A stretch of DNA of 37,697 bases from Eubacteriales bacterium (GTDB taxonomy: Bacteria > Bacillota > Clostridia > Oscillospirales > Acutalibacteraceae): positions 1 through 37,697 of the forward strand of contig JAQXUH010000048.1 in assembly GCA_029219885.1 (NCBI GenBank). The letters run 5' to 3'. The notes beneath the pieces are model-generated. The model worked only from the letters and a program-made list of their open reading frames with translations. It searched no databases and was not told the origin of the DNA. The translations under genes were made by a program, and so were the position numbers. Below, piece by piece: positions 24,417-32,393 of the stretch (position 1 is the stretch's first letter; each line of letters starts with the position of its first letter).

Positions 24417-24764
24417 ATGGCAGGTTTTCATATTGACAGAATATCCGAGGATATAAAAAGAGAAATTATATCAATAATGCGTGAGCTTAAGGACCCGAGA
24501 ATCAGCGGTATGCTTACTGTTGTTAAGGTAGAGGTCACCAATGATTTGAGCTACGCAAAGATATATATCAGTGCAATGGAGGGTATCGAAACCGCAAAGG
24601 CTTCCATTAAAGGACTTCAAAGTGCTCAGGGCTATATAAGAAAACAGCTTGGCTCACGCCTGCATCTTCGCAAAAGTCCGGAGCTGAAGTTTATTGCCGA
24701 TGACTCCATTGAAAAGGGTATGGACCTTTTTGAGAAAATCAAGGAAATAAATCATGAAAATTGA
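24417..24764 (+). CDS. rbfA: Ribosome-binding factor A
   Basis: This KH-fold factor helps process and mature the 16S 5' end. The 115-residue protein shows the usual RISEDIKREI, LKDPRISGMLTVVKVEVTNDLSYAKIYIS and the LR-x-SPELKFIADDSIE end. It is 2 bases after infB and overlaps nrnA by 11 bases. Confidence 0.95.
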   Translation: MAGFHIDRISEDIKREIISIMRELKDPRISGMLTVVKVEVTNDLSYAKIYISAMEGIETAKASIKGLQSAQGYIRKQLGSRLHLRKSPELKFIADDSIEKGMDLFEKIKEINHEN

Positions 24765-25716
24765 CGTGACGAAATGTGCCGAGCTTCTTAAAGAGCATGA
24801 CAATATTCTAATATTGACCCACGCTCATCCCGACGGTGATACGCTGGGAAGTGGGTTTGCTCTTTGCCGTGCACTTATGGAGATAGGAAAAATCTGTGCC
24901 GTTATAAACGCAGACGAAATTCCTAAAAAATACAGTTATCTTTTCGATGACATTGTTCCTATAAAATTTAAACCTGATTATGTTGTGGCTGTTGATGTGG
25001 CTACGATTAATCTTCTCGGCGAGCTTGAAAGTGAATATCCTCATATTGATTTGTGTATCGACCACCATTCCACCAATACGGAATATGCCGATAATCTTCT
25101 TCTTGAGGATGTTCCTGCAAACTGCCAGATAATGTATGATGTTATAAACGCTCTCGGCGTTGAGATTAACGCAGGTATCGCTAACTGCCTTTATACAGGA
25201 CTGACTACTGATACAGGATGTTTCCGCTATGATTCCACAACGGCACAAACTTATCGTGTAGCAGCGGAGCTTATCGAAAAGGGTGCTGAAAACGGCAGAA
25301 TTAACCGCATTATGTTTGAAACGAAGACCAAGACCTATGCAAGACTTGAAAGACTTGCTCTTGAGTCAATGCGTTTTTATGACAACGAGAGAGTTGCTGT
25401 TATTACAATCACTCAGGAGATGTACCGCCTGACCGGCTCAAATGAGCAGGAAACCGAGGCGATTGCTCCGCTTACAAGGCAGATTGAGGGCGTTGAGGTC
25501 GGCATAACCATACGTGAAAAGGCTGACGGCACCTGCAAGGCATCTCTGAGAACTCATAATATGATTAATGCCGCAGAGCTTGCAAAATGCTTTGGCGGCG
25601 GCGGTCACGCACAGGCTGCTGCTTGCAGATTTGACTGCGATGTTAAGGAAGCAAGACGTCAGCTTGTAGAAAAATGCGGGGAGCTCTTAAATGACGGGAA
25701 TAATCTGCATCAATAA
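24754..25716 (+). CDS. nrnA: DHH-family nanoRNase / pAp phosphatase
   Basis: This 320-residue enzyme belongs to the DHH/DHHA1 phosphoesterases that degrade oligoribonucleotides and pAp in bacteria without Orn. Motifs are THAHPDGDT (His25, Asp27, Asp29), Asp81 (AVDVA), DHH at 103-105 (CIDHHSTN) and the C-terminal DHHA1 GGGGHAQAA. It sits between rbfA and truB, as in many Firmicutes, and overlaps truB by 26 bases. Confidence 0.93.
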   Translation: MKIDVTKCAELLKEHDNILILTHAHPDGDTLGSGFALCRALMEIGKICAVINADEIPKKYSYLFDDIVPIKFKPDYVVAVDVATINLLGELESEYPHIDLCIDHHSTNTEYADNLLLEDVPANCQIMYDVINALGVEINAGIANCLYTGLTTDTGCFRYDSTTAQTYRVAAELIEKGAENGRINRIMFETKTKTYARLERLALESMRFYDNERVAVITITQEMYRLTGSNEQETEAIAPLTRQIEGVEVGITIREKADGTCKASLRTHNMINAAELAKCFGGGGHAQAAACRFDCDVKEARRQLVEKCGELLNDGNNLHQ

Positions 25717-26599
25717 AGATAAGGACATAACCTCTTTCGGCGTAGTTGCCAAGGTCAGAGGAATAACAAGAGAGAAGAAAGCAGGTCATACAGGTACACT
25801 TGACCCTATGGCAACAGGCGTTCTGCCTGTTCTTTTGGGTGGTGCTACAAGATTTCTTGACTATCTTCCCGACAGCGACAAGGGTTACAGAGCCTCATTT
25901 GTTTTGGGCAAAACCACCGACACTCTCGATATTACGGGAGCTGTTACAGGTGAGTATTCTGTAAATTCCGATATAGCAGACGTTCAGGCGGTCCTTGATA
26001 AATTCAGGGGAAGTATTAAACAGCTTCCGCCTATGTATTCTGCTGTTTCCGTCGATGGCCAAAGACTTTATGAGCTGGCAAGAAAAGGCATTGAGGTTGA
26101 GCGTCAGGCGAGAGAAGTGGAGATAAAGCGTCTTGAGCTTTGCCGTGAACTCTGTAATGAAGAAAGTAACGAATATGTTATTGACGTTCTCTGCTCTAAG
26201 GGAACATATATCAGAACGCTTATTGACGATATAGGCAGGGAGCTGGGCTGCGGTGCGGTTATGACTTCTCTTGTAAGAACACAGGCAATGGGCTTTAACC
26301 TTGACAACTGTGTTACTATTGCCGAGCTTCAGGAAAGAAAGGATAATAACATTCCTTTTGACAATATTGTTATTGATATTGAAAGAATGTTTGACTCCTA
26401 TGGCGACGTGTATGTGTCCGAGGCTCAGGCAAAGCGTTTTTCAAACGGCGGAGCACTTGATATTTGCAGAATAAAAAAGACCGTTGAAAACGGAATTTAC
26501 AGAGTTTATTCACCATCAGGACTGTTTCTCGGCTTAGGCGAGTGCGATACGGAAAAAGGCACTCTCGCCGTAAAAAGATTACTTGTTAAAAGAGATTAA
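25691..26599 (+). CDS. truB: tRNA pseudouridine-55 synthase
   Basis: This enzyme isomerises U55 in the T-loop of tRNAs. The 302-residue protein has catalytic Asp38 in AGHTGTLDPMATGVLPV, YLPDSDKGYRA, QLPPMYSAV and CSKGTYIRTLIDDIG. A PUA-like C-terminal part follows. The ATG lies inside the end of nrnA (26-base overlap). It is one of three pseudouridine synthase genes in this window. Confidence 0.95.
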   Translation: MTGIICINKDKDITSFGVVAKVRGITREKKAGHTGTLDPMATGVLPVLLGGATRFLDYLPDSDKGYRASFVLGKTTDTLDITGAVTGEYSVNSDIADVQAVLDKFRGSIKQLPPMYSAVSVDGQRLYELARKGIEVERQAREVEIKRLELCRELCNEESNEYVIDVLCSKGTYIRTLIDDIGRELGCGAVMTSLVRTQAMGFNLDNCVTIAELQERKDNNIPFDNIVIDIERMFDSYGDVYVSEAQAKRFSNGGALDICRIKKTVENGIYRVYSPSGLFLGLGECDTEKGTLAVKRLLVKRD

Positions 26600-26602
26600 T
26601 TT

Positions 26603-27418
26603 ATGAACAAAGAGCATAATGAAAAGAGAATAGCCGTTGCTCTCGGCGACTTTGACGGAATGCACAGGGCACACAAAAAGGTTGTTACCGGTGCAGAGGA
26701 TGTTATTATCTATTCCGTCAACAATCGTTTTTCACTTTTGCAAAAGAGCATTTTTGAAAAGCGTTATCCCAATGCGGTATTTGCCGATTTTGACGAGATA
26801 AAGCATATGAACGGTGAAGATTTCATCGAAGATATTCTTATAGGCAGATTTCACGCAGGTATGATTCTCTGCGGTTTTAATTTTCGTTTCGGCAAAATGG
26901 CGTCCTGGTCTGCTGTTGATATGCGAAAATATTTAGAGGACAGGGACATTTGGGTAAGAATTCTTGAGCATCTCGATTTTGACGGCGAGCCTATTTCATC
27001 TACGAGAATAAGAAGTGAAATTCTTTTAGGCAATGTGGAACGTGCCAACGAAATGCTTGGATACAATTTCACCTTTGAAAGTGAAGTTATTCAGGGCGAC
27101 CACAGAGGCAGGACAATCGGCTTTCCTACTATCAATCAGCATTATCCTGAGGGACTTGTGCCCATTAAATTCGGCGTGTATGAGAGTATAGCATTTGTTG
27201 ACGGAAAGGCGTATAAGGCGTTTACAAACATAGGTATTCGCCCTACCTGGAGAGTTGAGGAAACCTTGTGTGAAACTCACATTTTCGATTTCGACGGCAA
27301 TTTGTATGACAAAACAGTGAGAATTGAATTAGTCAGATTTTTAAGAGAGGAAAGGCAGTTTTCCTCATTAGAGGAGTTAAAGAAACAGCTTGAGTATGAC
27401 AAAAGCAGTATTATTTGA
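26603..27418 (+). CDS. ribF: RibF-type riboflavin kinase / FAD synthetase, short N-terminal domain
   Basis: It would convert riboflavin to FMN and FAD. The C-terminal kinase half is clear (GDHRGRTIGFPTIN, KFGVYESIAFVDG, TNIGIRPT, ETHIFDFDGNLYD). The N-terminal adenylyltransferase half keeps VALGDFDGMH, LCGFNFRFG and ISSTRIR. The usual H-x-G-H is HRAH, and the domain appears some 30-40 residues shorter than in typical RibF (271 versus about 310). Kinase function looks safe, but FAD synthetase activity is less certain. It lies 3 bases after truB, the usual Firmicutes position, and overlaps the next gene. Confidence 0.88.
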   Translation: MNKEHNEKRIAVALGDFDGMHRAHKKVVTGAEDVIIYSVNNRFSLLQKSIFEKRYPNAVFADFDEIKHMNGEDFIEDILIGRFHAGMILCGFNFRFGKMASWSAVDMRKYLEDRDIWVRILEHLDFDGEPISSTRIRSEILLGNVERANEMLGYNFTFESEVIQGDHRGRTIGFPTINQHYPEGLVPIKFGVYESIAFVDGKAYKAFTNIGIRPTWRVEETLCETHIFDFDGNLYDKTVRIELVRFLREERQFSSLEELKKQLEYDKSSII

Positions 27419-28058
27419 TTTTGACGAAACGCTTCAGGACAGAACTGCGGCGTTTGAAAAATATATGGATACTTTCTTTTCCGAGTTCTTTCCTGACCTT
27501 GAGGGCAGCGAGCTTGAGAAAAGAAGAGAAGATATGCGTGTTACAGGCAACGGCGGTTATGTAAACCGAGAGGCTTGGTATCAGGGACTTATTGATATGT
27601 GGCATTGGGAAAATGCTCCCTCAAAAACAGTCCTTGCAAATCATTATGATACAAAATTCGGCGACCACAATGTTATCTTTCCTCATTCTGTTGAGCTTTT
27701 AAAGGAGCTTAAGGCGAGGGGATATATAACAGGCGTCATTACCAACGGTCCGTCGGTTTTGCAGAATCATAAAATGGACACAAGCGGACTACGTCCTTAC
27801 TGCGATATCGTAGTTGTCAGCGGTGATGTGGGCGTTCACAAGCCTGACCCGGCACTTTTTACCTACACGGCAGATAAGTTGGGACTTGAGCCTTGCGAGT
27901 GTACCTACGTTGGCGACCATCCCGTAAATGATATTCAGGGTGCTCTTTCGGCAGGAATGAAAGCCATAAGAATGAATTGGGGCTGGTTTAAAAATCAGGA
28001 TTTGCGTCTTGATGTGCCTGTGATTGACGATATCATAGATGTCCTTAAATATGTATAA
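27396..28058 (+). CDS. HAD-superfamily hydrolase
   Basis: This 220-residue haloacid dehalogenase-type phosphatase has motif I LFDFDETL (Asp8/Asp10), motif II TNG (VITNG), motif III Lys in HKPDP and motif IV YVGDHPVND. A helical cap (about 15-90) places it in subfamily I (the YjjG/Gph-like group). The substrate is unknown; small phosphorylated metabolites are usual. It overlaps ribF by 23 bases if the ATG at 27396 is used. No good ribosome site lies just before it, and a TTG at 27390 is an alternative. It is the last gene of the operon. Confidence 0.85.
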   Translation: MTKAVLFDFDETLQDRTAAFEKYMDTFFSEFFPDLEGSELEKRREDMRVTGNGGYVNREAWYQGLIDMWHWENAPSKTVLANHYDTKFGDHNVIFPHSVELLKELKARGYITGVITNGPSVLQNHKMDTSGLRPYCDIVVVSGDVGVHKPDPALFTYTADKLGLEPCECTYVGDHPVNDIQGALSAGMKAIRMNWGWFKNQDLRLDVPVIDDIIDVLKYV

Positions 28059-28097
28059 AAGCTGTATCATCATAAATTTGATGATACAGCTTTTTTT
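28057..28097 (+). terminator. Terminator of the nusA-infB operon
   Basis: AAAAGCTGTATCATCA (28057-28072) pairs perfectly with TGATGATACAGCTTTT (28079-28094), with a run of seven Ts (28091-28097). Confidence 0.92.
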
Positions 28098-28117
28098 GTT
28101 GCTTTTATTTAAAATTT

Positions 28118-28171
28118 AGCCTCTCCTGTGTAAGGAGAGGTGGGTTGCCGTCAGGCAACTCGGAGAGATTG
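28118..28171. repeat. Double-hairpin intergenic repeat candidate
   Basis: CCTCTCC (28120-28126) pairs with GGAGAGG (28134-28140), and GTTGCC (28144-28149) with GGCAAC (28154-28159). CGGAGAGATTG follows, so a second GGAGAG copy can also pair with the first arm. From memory, units of the form CTCC-hairpin, GTGG-linker, second hairpin and GGAGAG-ATTG are dispersed in Clostridia genomes. Only one copy is seen here, so its repeat status is unproven. The rest of 28098-28233 is AT-rich without a gene. Confidence 0.55.
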
Positions 28172-28233
28172 ATTGTTGTTCTTTCAATGATATTAATAAT
28201 AAAAAAATATAAAAAATAGATTTTACGTAAAAA

Positions 28234-28713
28234 TTATTTCTCGTTCTGTTCTTTATTCGGCAGCTTTGATTTGATTAAGTCGGCTGCGTCAGCGAGAGTT
28301 TTGTCGGTAGTTAAGCCGATTTCAATGGTGGCAACTCTGTCACCTGTCAAATTTAAAATCAGCTTTGACTGTCTGTCACGGAAATTTTTGATAAGGCTTG
28401 CTTTTTTATCCTTTTCAGTTTCAACGCTTATAATCTCATCATATTTAAAAATATTATCAGCGTCAATATGAGTAAATTCAAGCTCATCTTCCCCGAATTT
28501 AATTCCTTGCGAAAGAACATCCTTAGTTACAAAAACAGCCAGAACAATTGCCACCAGCTCGAAAAGGCTGAATATTATTGCATATGCACTGGCAAGGCTT
28601 ATAAGCTTTTTTACGGAAAAAACCGCAAAGCACAAAATTGCAACGTCAAGTATTCCTACAACTGAAACTGTAATAGGTGATATTATCCTGAAAAAATTAT
28701 CGTTTTTCTTCAT
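28234..28713 (-). CDS. Hypothetical membrane protein
   Basis: This 159-residue protein is not recognised. Two hydrophobic segments (about 12-34 and 40-62) are followed by a soluble C-terminal domain of about 95 residues (FGEDELEFTHIDADNIFKYDEIISVETEK...), with a beta-rich pattern like a small bacterial PH-type domain. That likeness is weak. Its start overlaps the stop of the pseudouridine synthase gene as ATGA, so it is translated with it. Confidence 0.75.
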   Translation of the reverse strand: MKKNDNFFRIISPITVSVVGILDVAILCFAVFSVKKLISLASAYAIIFSLFELVAIVLAVFVTKDVLSQGIKFGEDELEFTHIDADNIFKYDEIISVETEKDKKASLIKNFRDRQSKLILNLTGDRVATIEIGLTTDKTLADAADLIKSKLPNKEQNEK

Positions 28714-29654
28714 ACAAACTTCTTCTCCTTATAGTCGTCAAGCAGTTTAATGTTTTGTGCCTGAAATGTTCTGCCGTTAAGGTAGCTCAGCAGATTGTCG
28801 TCGGTGAAACTGAATTTCAGCTTGTAGCTGTAAAGTGCCTGACGGTATCTGCCTTGCTCCAAACCATATTTGCCGTCGCCGTAAAGCGGATGACCGATGT
28901 GTGCAAGGTGTGCCCTGATTTGATGTGTTCTGCCTGTCATCAGTTCAATCTCCAAAAGTGACGCGTCATCATAGTAGTCAAGAACAGTATATTTTGTAAT
29001 GATTTTCTTTGACCCGTCTACCTGATTATCTGTTACTGTAACAGTATTTGTCTTTTCGTTTTTAGTAAGAAAAGCCGTCAGCGTTTCACTTTTTCTCGGC
29101 ATTTTGCCGTGAACTACCGTAAGGTAATATTTCTCAATCTCTCTTGATTTTATCTTATCGTTAAGAATTTTCAGTGCCTGAGAATTCTTTGCACCTATTA
29201 CAATTCCGCCGGTATTCCTGTCAATTCTGTTGGCAAGTGACGGCGTAAAAGAGGAGCTTTCAGGTGACCATTCACCTTTTTCGTAAAGATAACGCTTGAG
29301 CCTTGCAACTATATTGTCGATATAATCTTTGCCGTCAGGATGACACAAAACGCCAACCTTTTTGTTAATGAGAATAATGTTTTCATCCTCATAGATAATA
29401 TCCAAATCATCGGAGGCTTTCATAAAATCAAGATGCTTTTCTTTAATGTGAAGTACGTCATCCTTGAGATAAAGCTCCAAAATATCACCCTCGCAAAGAA
29501 TTTGGTCAGGAGTGCATCTTTTTTTATTTACCTTAATGTTTTTCTTCCTGATTTCCTTAAACATTAAAGATTTGGGCAGGCGGTCAAAGGTTTTGAAGAT
29601 GAATTTGTCAACCTTCACACCTGCGTCATTACTGCTTATAACAAAGCTTTTCAT
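28710..29654 (-). CDS. RluA-family 23S rRNA pseudouridine synthase
   Basis: This 314-residue protein has an N-terminal S4 RNA-binding domain (about 12-75). The catalytic domain carries Asp145 in NRIDRNTGG (R-x-D-x2-T-x-G). The RluA-group end LMTGRTHQIRAHLAHIGHPLYGDGKYG is present. The target uridine (RluC-, RluD- or other type) cannot be told from sequence alone. It lies in a three-gene operon, 3 bases after an unknown gene and overlapping the following one by 4. Confidence 0.92.
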   Translation of the reverse strand: MKSFVISSNDAGVKVDKFIFKTFDRLPKSLMFKEIRKKNIKVNKKRCTPDQILCEGDILELYLKDDVLHIKEKHLDFMKASDDLDIIYEDENIILINKKVGVLCHPDGKDYIDNIVARLKRYLYEKGEWSPESSSFTPSLANRIDRNTGGIVIGAKNSQALKILNDKIKSREIEKYYLTVVHGKMPRKSETLTAFLTKNEKTNTVTVTDNQVDGSKKIITKYTVLDYYDDASLLEIELMTGRTHQIRAHLAHIGHPLYGDGKYGLEQGRYRQALYSYKLKFSFTDDNLLSYLNGRTFQAQNIKLLDDYKEKKFV

Positions 29655-29657
29655 TGT

Positions 29658-30167
29658 TTAGTTATCCTTTGATTTGTTCTTCTTTTCTTCCTCAAGCTCC
29701 TGTATTTCCTTGTAGAAAATATTAGCCTTTACATAAACCTGAATAAAGTCCTTCATTATCTCTGCAAGAGTGCCTTTTTCGTACTTAACAGGCAGTATTC
29801 TCTCGTCGTCATCAATAACAAGAGGGCCTTTTTCATAATCGTTAAAGGTGGGCATAAGAGAATATGATGTGGCTGTTTTAACAATAGAAATCAGCGTAAA
29901 ATCTGCTGTGGCATTTACAAAGCCTTTCTTCTTAGTGTACTTCTCAATTGTAGAAACAGGAGAATTATCATTGTGCTTTTTAGTATAGCAGTATGAAATA
30001 GTCTCCTCAATAAAATTCTCAATCTGCCTGTCGGAATAAGGTGCTTTCAAAAGTACAACCTTGTCAATATCTGCAATGCCGTACTGGTCACTTTCACCGC
30101 AGGGAATACCAATCATATTTTCGTCTTTGTCAATATACACCGATATGGTGTAAAATTCTTTATCCAT
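29658..30167 (-). CDS. Conserved-looking hypothetical protein, first gene of the pseudouridine synthase operon
   Basis: This is a 169-residue soluble protein I do not recognise. It is acidic with a Lys/Glu-rich C-terminal tail (QELEEEKKNKSKDN) and no signal peptide or membrane segment. AGAGG lies 8 bases before the ATG at 30167. The 3-base gap to the RluA-type gene suggests a shared transcript. No function is proposed. Confidence 0.8.
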   Translation of the reverse strand: MDKEFYTISVYIDKDENMIGIPCGESDQYGIADIDKVVLLKAPYSDRQIENFIEETISYCYTKKHNDNSPVSTIEKYTKKKGFVNATADFTLISIVKTATSYSLMPTFNDYEKGPLVIDDDERILPVKYEKGTLAEIMKDFIQVYVKANIFYKEIQELEEEKKNKSKDN

Positions 30168-30197
30168 ATGTATAACCTCTTTGATTTTTCTTTCTTA

Positions 30198-30238
30198 ATT
30201 ATAACTTATATTATATAAAATTACAACTTTAATTGCAA
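30198..30238 (-). promoter_or_regulatory. Two overlapping promoters for the minus-strand operon
   Basis: On the minus strand, TTGCAA (30238-30233) with TATAAT (30215-30210) at 17-base spacing. TTGTAA (30226-30221) with TATAAT (30203-30198) also has 17-base spacing. Both are good SigA matches. The upstream -35 is palindromic and shared with the plus-strand promoter. Confidence 0.65.
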
Positions 30239-30262
30239 ATTACAGACAGAATGTTGTATAAT
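30233..30262 (+). promoter_or_regulatory. Promoter of the reductase operon, sharing its -35 with the opposite promoter
   Basis: TTGCAA (30233-30238), 18 bases, TATAAT (30257-30262). TTGCAA is self-complementary, so the same six bases serve as -35 for the divergent minus-strand unit. Confidence 0.7.
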
Positions 30263-30277
30263 AGTTCAGGTGATTTT

Positions 30278-30946
30278 ATGAAAACAGTTTTGATTACAGG
30301 CGGTGCAACAGGAATAGGTAAAGCCTGTGCACTTCTTTTTAAAGAAAAAGGCTATGATGTTTTTATAACATATAATAATACAAAGCCTGATTTTGACGGC
30401 GTAACTGCCCTTAAGTGCAATTTGGAAAATACAGATGAAATTGACGCTTTGTTTTCTCAAATCGGCACCCTTGATGTCCTTGTGAATAATGCAGGCGTCA
30501 GCCTTATTAAGCAGATTAACGACACCACCGAGGCGGAATATGACAGCCTGATGAACGTTAATGCAAAATCATATTTCTTCTGCTGTAAAAAGGCGGCGAA
30601 AATTATGCTTAAGGCTCACAAGGGAAGTATAGTAAATATTTCTTCAATGTGGGGACAGTGCGGTGCCTCCTGCGAGGTGGCTTATTCAATGAGCAAGTCG
30701 GCTGTTATCGGTCTTACCAAGGCACTTTCTCAGGAGCTTGCACCAAGTAATATTTCTGTCAACTGCGTGTCTCCCGGAATAATTGACACGAGAATGAACA
30801 GTATGTTTTCTAAAGAAGAGCTGGAGGAAGAAGTGCCTATGGGACGTCTCGGAACAGCTGATGAAGTGGCACAGGCAGTACTTTTTCTTGCGGAAAGCAG
30901 TTATATTACAGGCCAGATTTTAGGCGTAAACGGCGGAATTATATAA
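30278..30946 (+). CDS. SDR oxidoreductase, YmfI-like (probable EF-P 5-aminopentanone reductase)
   Basis: This 222-residue short-chain dehydrogenase has the cofactor motif TGGATGIG (7-14), NNAG (70-73), Asn95, Ser123, and Tyr136/Lys140 (YSMSK). The stretch SSMWGQCGASCEVAYS followed by GLTKAL is, from memory, typical of the YmfI/EfpI subgroup. That subgroup reduces the 5-aminopentanone on elongation factor P in B. subtilis. A FabG (3-oxoacyl-ACP reductase) role is the main alternative, but there is no fatty acid gene nearby. The ATG at 30278 has AGGTG 5 bases upstream; the longer frame runs into the promoter. Confidence 0.85.
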   Translation: MKTVLITGGATGIGKACALLFKEKGYDVFITYNNTKPDFDGVTALKCNLENTDEIDALFSQIGTLDVLVNNAGVSLIKQINDTTEAEYDSLMNVNAKSYFFCCKKAAKIMLKAHKGSIVNISSMWGQCGASCEVAYSMSKSAVIGLTKALSQELAPSNISVNCVSPGIIDTRMNSMFSKEELEEEVPMGRLGTADEVAQAVLFLAESSYITGQILGVNGGII

Positions 30947-30999
30947 CTATCGTCGTTCTAATTTTTCAGGTGCATTCATAGAATTATTTAGGTGATTTT

Positions 31000-31464
31000 A
31001 TGAAAATGCTTACTTTGAAGCTGAAGCCGAAAACTATTTTCGGTATAATTCTTGCATTAACAGGAATAATTGTTATTATCATTACGTTTGCCTCAAATCA
31101 TATTGAGCCGGCAGAAAGTGTTTCGGCACAGGTAAGTGCCTCAACTGACGAGGAAAGGCGGGATTATCTTGCCTCTTACGGTTGGGAAACGGATAAGGAC
31201 TTTGAAACAAAGGAGCTTACCGTTCCCGAAAGCTGGAATGATGTTTATATAAATTATAACGAAATTCAGAAAAATCAAGGCTTTGACCTGTCCGATTACA
31301 AAGGACGCAAGGTCACTCTTTATACATACAAAATAACTAACTACGAGGGAGAAAGCGAAGGGATAGTTGCGGATATGCTTGTCTGCGACGGAATTCTTAT
31401 CGGTGGAGATGTGTGCAATACAGCGGCAAGTGACGGCTTTCTCACAGGATTTAGCGGACAGTAG
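31000..31464 (+). CDS. Membrane-anchored DUF4830-like protein
   Basis: This 154-residue protein has a basic N-terminus and one membrane helix (about 12-32), followed by an external domain. The text RRDYLASYGWE, YINYNEIQKNQGFDLSDYKG and GILIGGD resembles the DUF4830 family of Clostridia, as I recall it. The function is unknown. AGGTGATTTT precedes the ATG, the same context as the reductase gene 53 bases upstream. It is followed after 4 bases by the RsuA-type gene. Confidence 0.75.
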   Translation: MKMLTLKLKPKTIFGIILALTGIIVIIITFASNHIEPAESVSAQVSASTDEERRDYLASYGWETDKDFETKELTVPESWNDVYINYNEIQKNQGFDLSDYKGRKVTLYTYKITNYEGESEGIVADMLVCDGILIGGDVCNTAASDGFLTGFSGQ

Positions 31465-31468
31465 CTTT

Positions 31469-32179
31469 ATGGAAAGAATTGACAAAATAATATCCGTTGC
31501 CGAAAACATATCAAGAAAGGAAGCAGGCGAGCTTATTAAGTGCGGTGCAGTTTCCGTAAACGGCAGCAGGGTAAAAAGTGTAAAAGAAAAATTTAATGAA
31601 AATAACGATTTGTTCTGCGTAAACGGAAAGAAAGTTACATATAATAAGTATGTTTACATTATGATGAACAAGCCGAAAGGCGTAATTTCAGCCTCAGAGG
31701 GGAAAAACGACAGGACTGTAGTTGACATTCTTCCTGACGATATGAAACGGAAAAACCTTTTTCCTGCCGGTCGGCTTGATAAGGACACAACAGGCTTTAT
31801 GCTTATTACCGATGACGGCGATTTTGCCCATAAAATTTTAAGTCCGAAAAATCATATTCCTAAAACTTATATAGCAGAATTGGACAAGCCTTTTGACGAT
31901 AATCTTGTGAAAGCCTTTGAAAAAGGTGTGGAGCTTAAGGATGATTTGTGTATGCCTGCAAAAATTGAGACGGCTGACGGCGACCGAACAAAGGCTCTTG
32001 TAACAATAAAACAAGGTATGTATCATCAAATTAAAAGGATGTTTAAAAAATTCGGCATAACAGTTTTGGAGCTGAAAAGGATAAAAATGGGAAATCTTCC
32101 ATTAGATTTATCACTTAAAGAGGGAGAATGCAGGTATTTGTCGGCTGATGAGCTTAACGAAATAAAAGGTACAAAATAA
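31469..32179 (+). CDS. RsuA/RluB-family pseudouridine synthase
   Basis: This 236-residue protein has an N-terminal S4 domain (ERIDKIISVAENISRKEAGELIKCGAVSVNG, about 2-48). The catalytic Asp104 lies in FPAGRLDKDTTGFMLITDDG. YHQIKRMFKKFGITVLELKRIKMG is the RsuA-group C-terminal signature. It may modify 16S or 23S rRNA; the site is not deducible. The ATG at 31469 gives the family N-terminus; the frame upstream overlaps the preceding gene. No strong ribosome site precedes it, so coupling to the upstream gene is likely. Confidence 0.92.
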   Translation: MERIDKIISVAENISRKEAGELIKCGAVSVNGSRVKSVKEKFNENNDLFCVNGKKVTYNKYVYIMMNKPKGVISASEGKNDRTVVDILPDDMKRKNLFPAGRLDKDTTGFMLITDDGDFAHKILSPKNHIPKTYIAELDKPFDDNLVKAFEKGVELKDDLCMPAKIETADGDRTKALVTIKQGMYHQIKRMFKKFGITVLELKRIKMGNLPLDLSLKEGECRYLSADELNEIKGTK

Positions 32180-32194
32180 CAAGAACTATGGTGG

Positions 32195-32241
32195 ATTGAC
32201 ACAAAATTAACGATATATTGTGGTTTCTTGATTGTGTCAAT
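32195..32241. terminator. Inverted repeat, probable terminator of the reductase operon
   Basis: ATTGACACAA (32195-32204) pairs perfectly with TTGTGTCAAT (32232-32241) across 27 bases. TTTTA follows. The long loop makes it less certain as a terminator than others here; it could be a protein-binding inverted repeat. Confidence 0.45.
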
Positions 32242-32293
32242 TTTACTGTTTATGCAAGTCGCACAAAAAAATAATTTTTTTTCGTTAAAAAGG

Positions 32294-32322
32294 TTGCAAA
32301 TTAGTTAAAGGTCTTGTATAAT
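32294..32322 (+). promoter_or_regulatory. Promoter of the PucR-like regulator gene
   Basis: TTGCAA (32294-32299), 17 bases, TATAAT (32317-32322). The leader to 32393 contains AGGCAC and GTGCCT arms (about 32334-32373), a weak 6-bp pairing of unknown meaning. Confidence 0.7.
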
Positions 32323-32393
32323 ATTACCAATAGAGGCACCTGCTTTTTGTGCAATATTTCTTAATGCGTGCCTGATTATGAGAGGTGAGGAAT

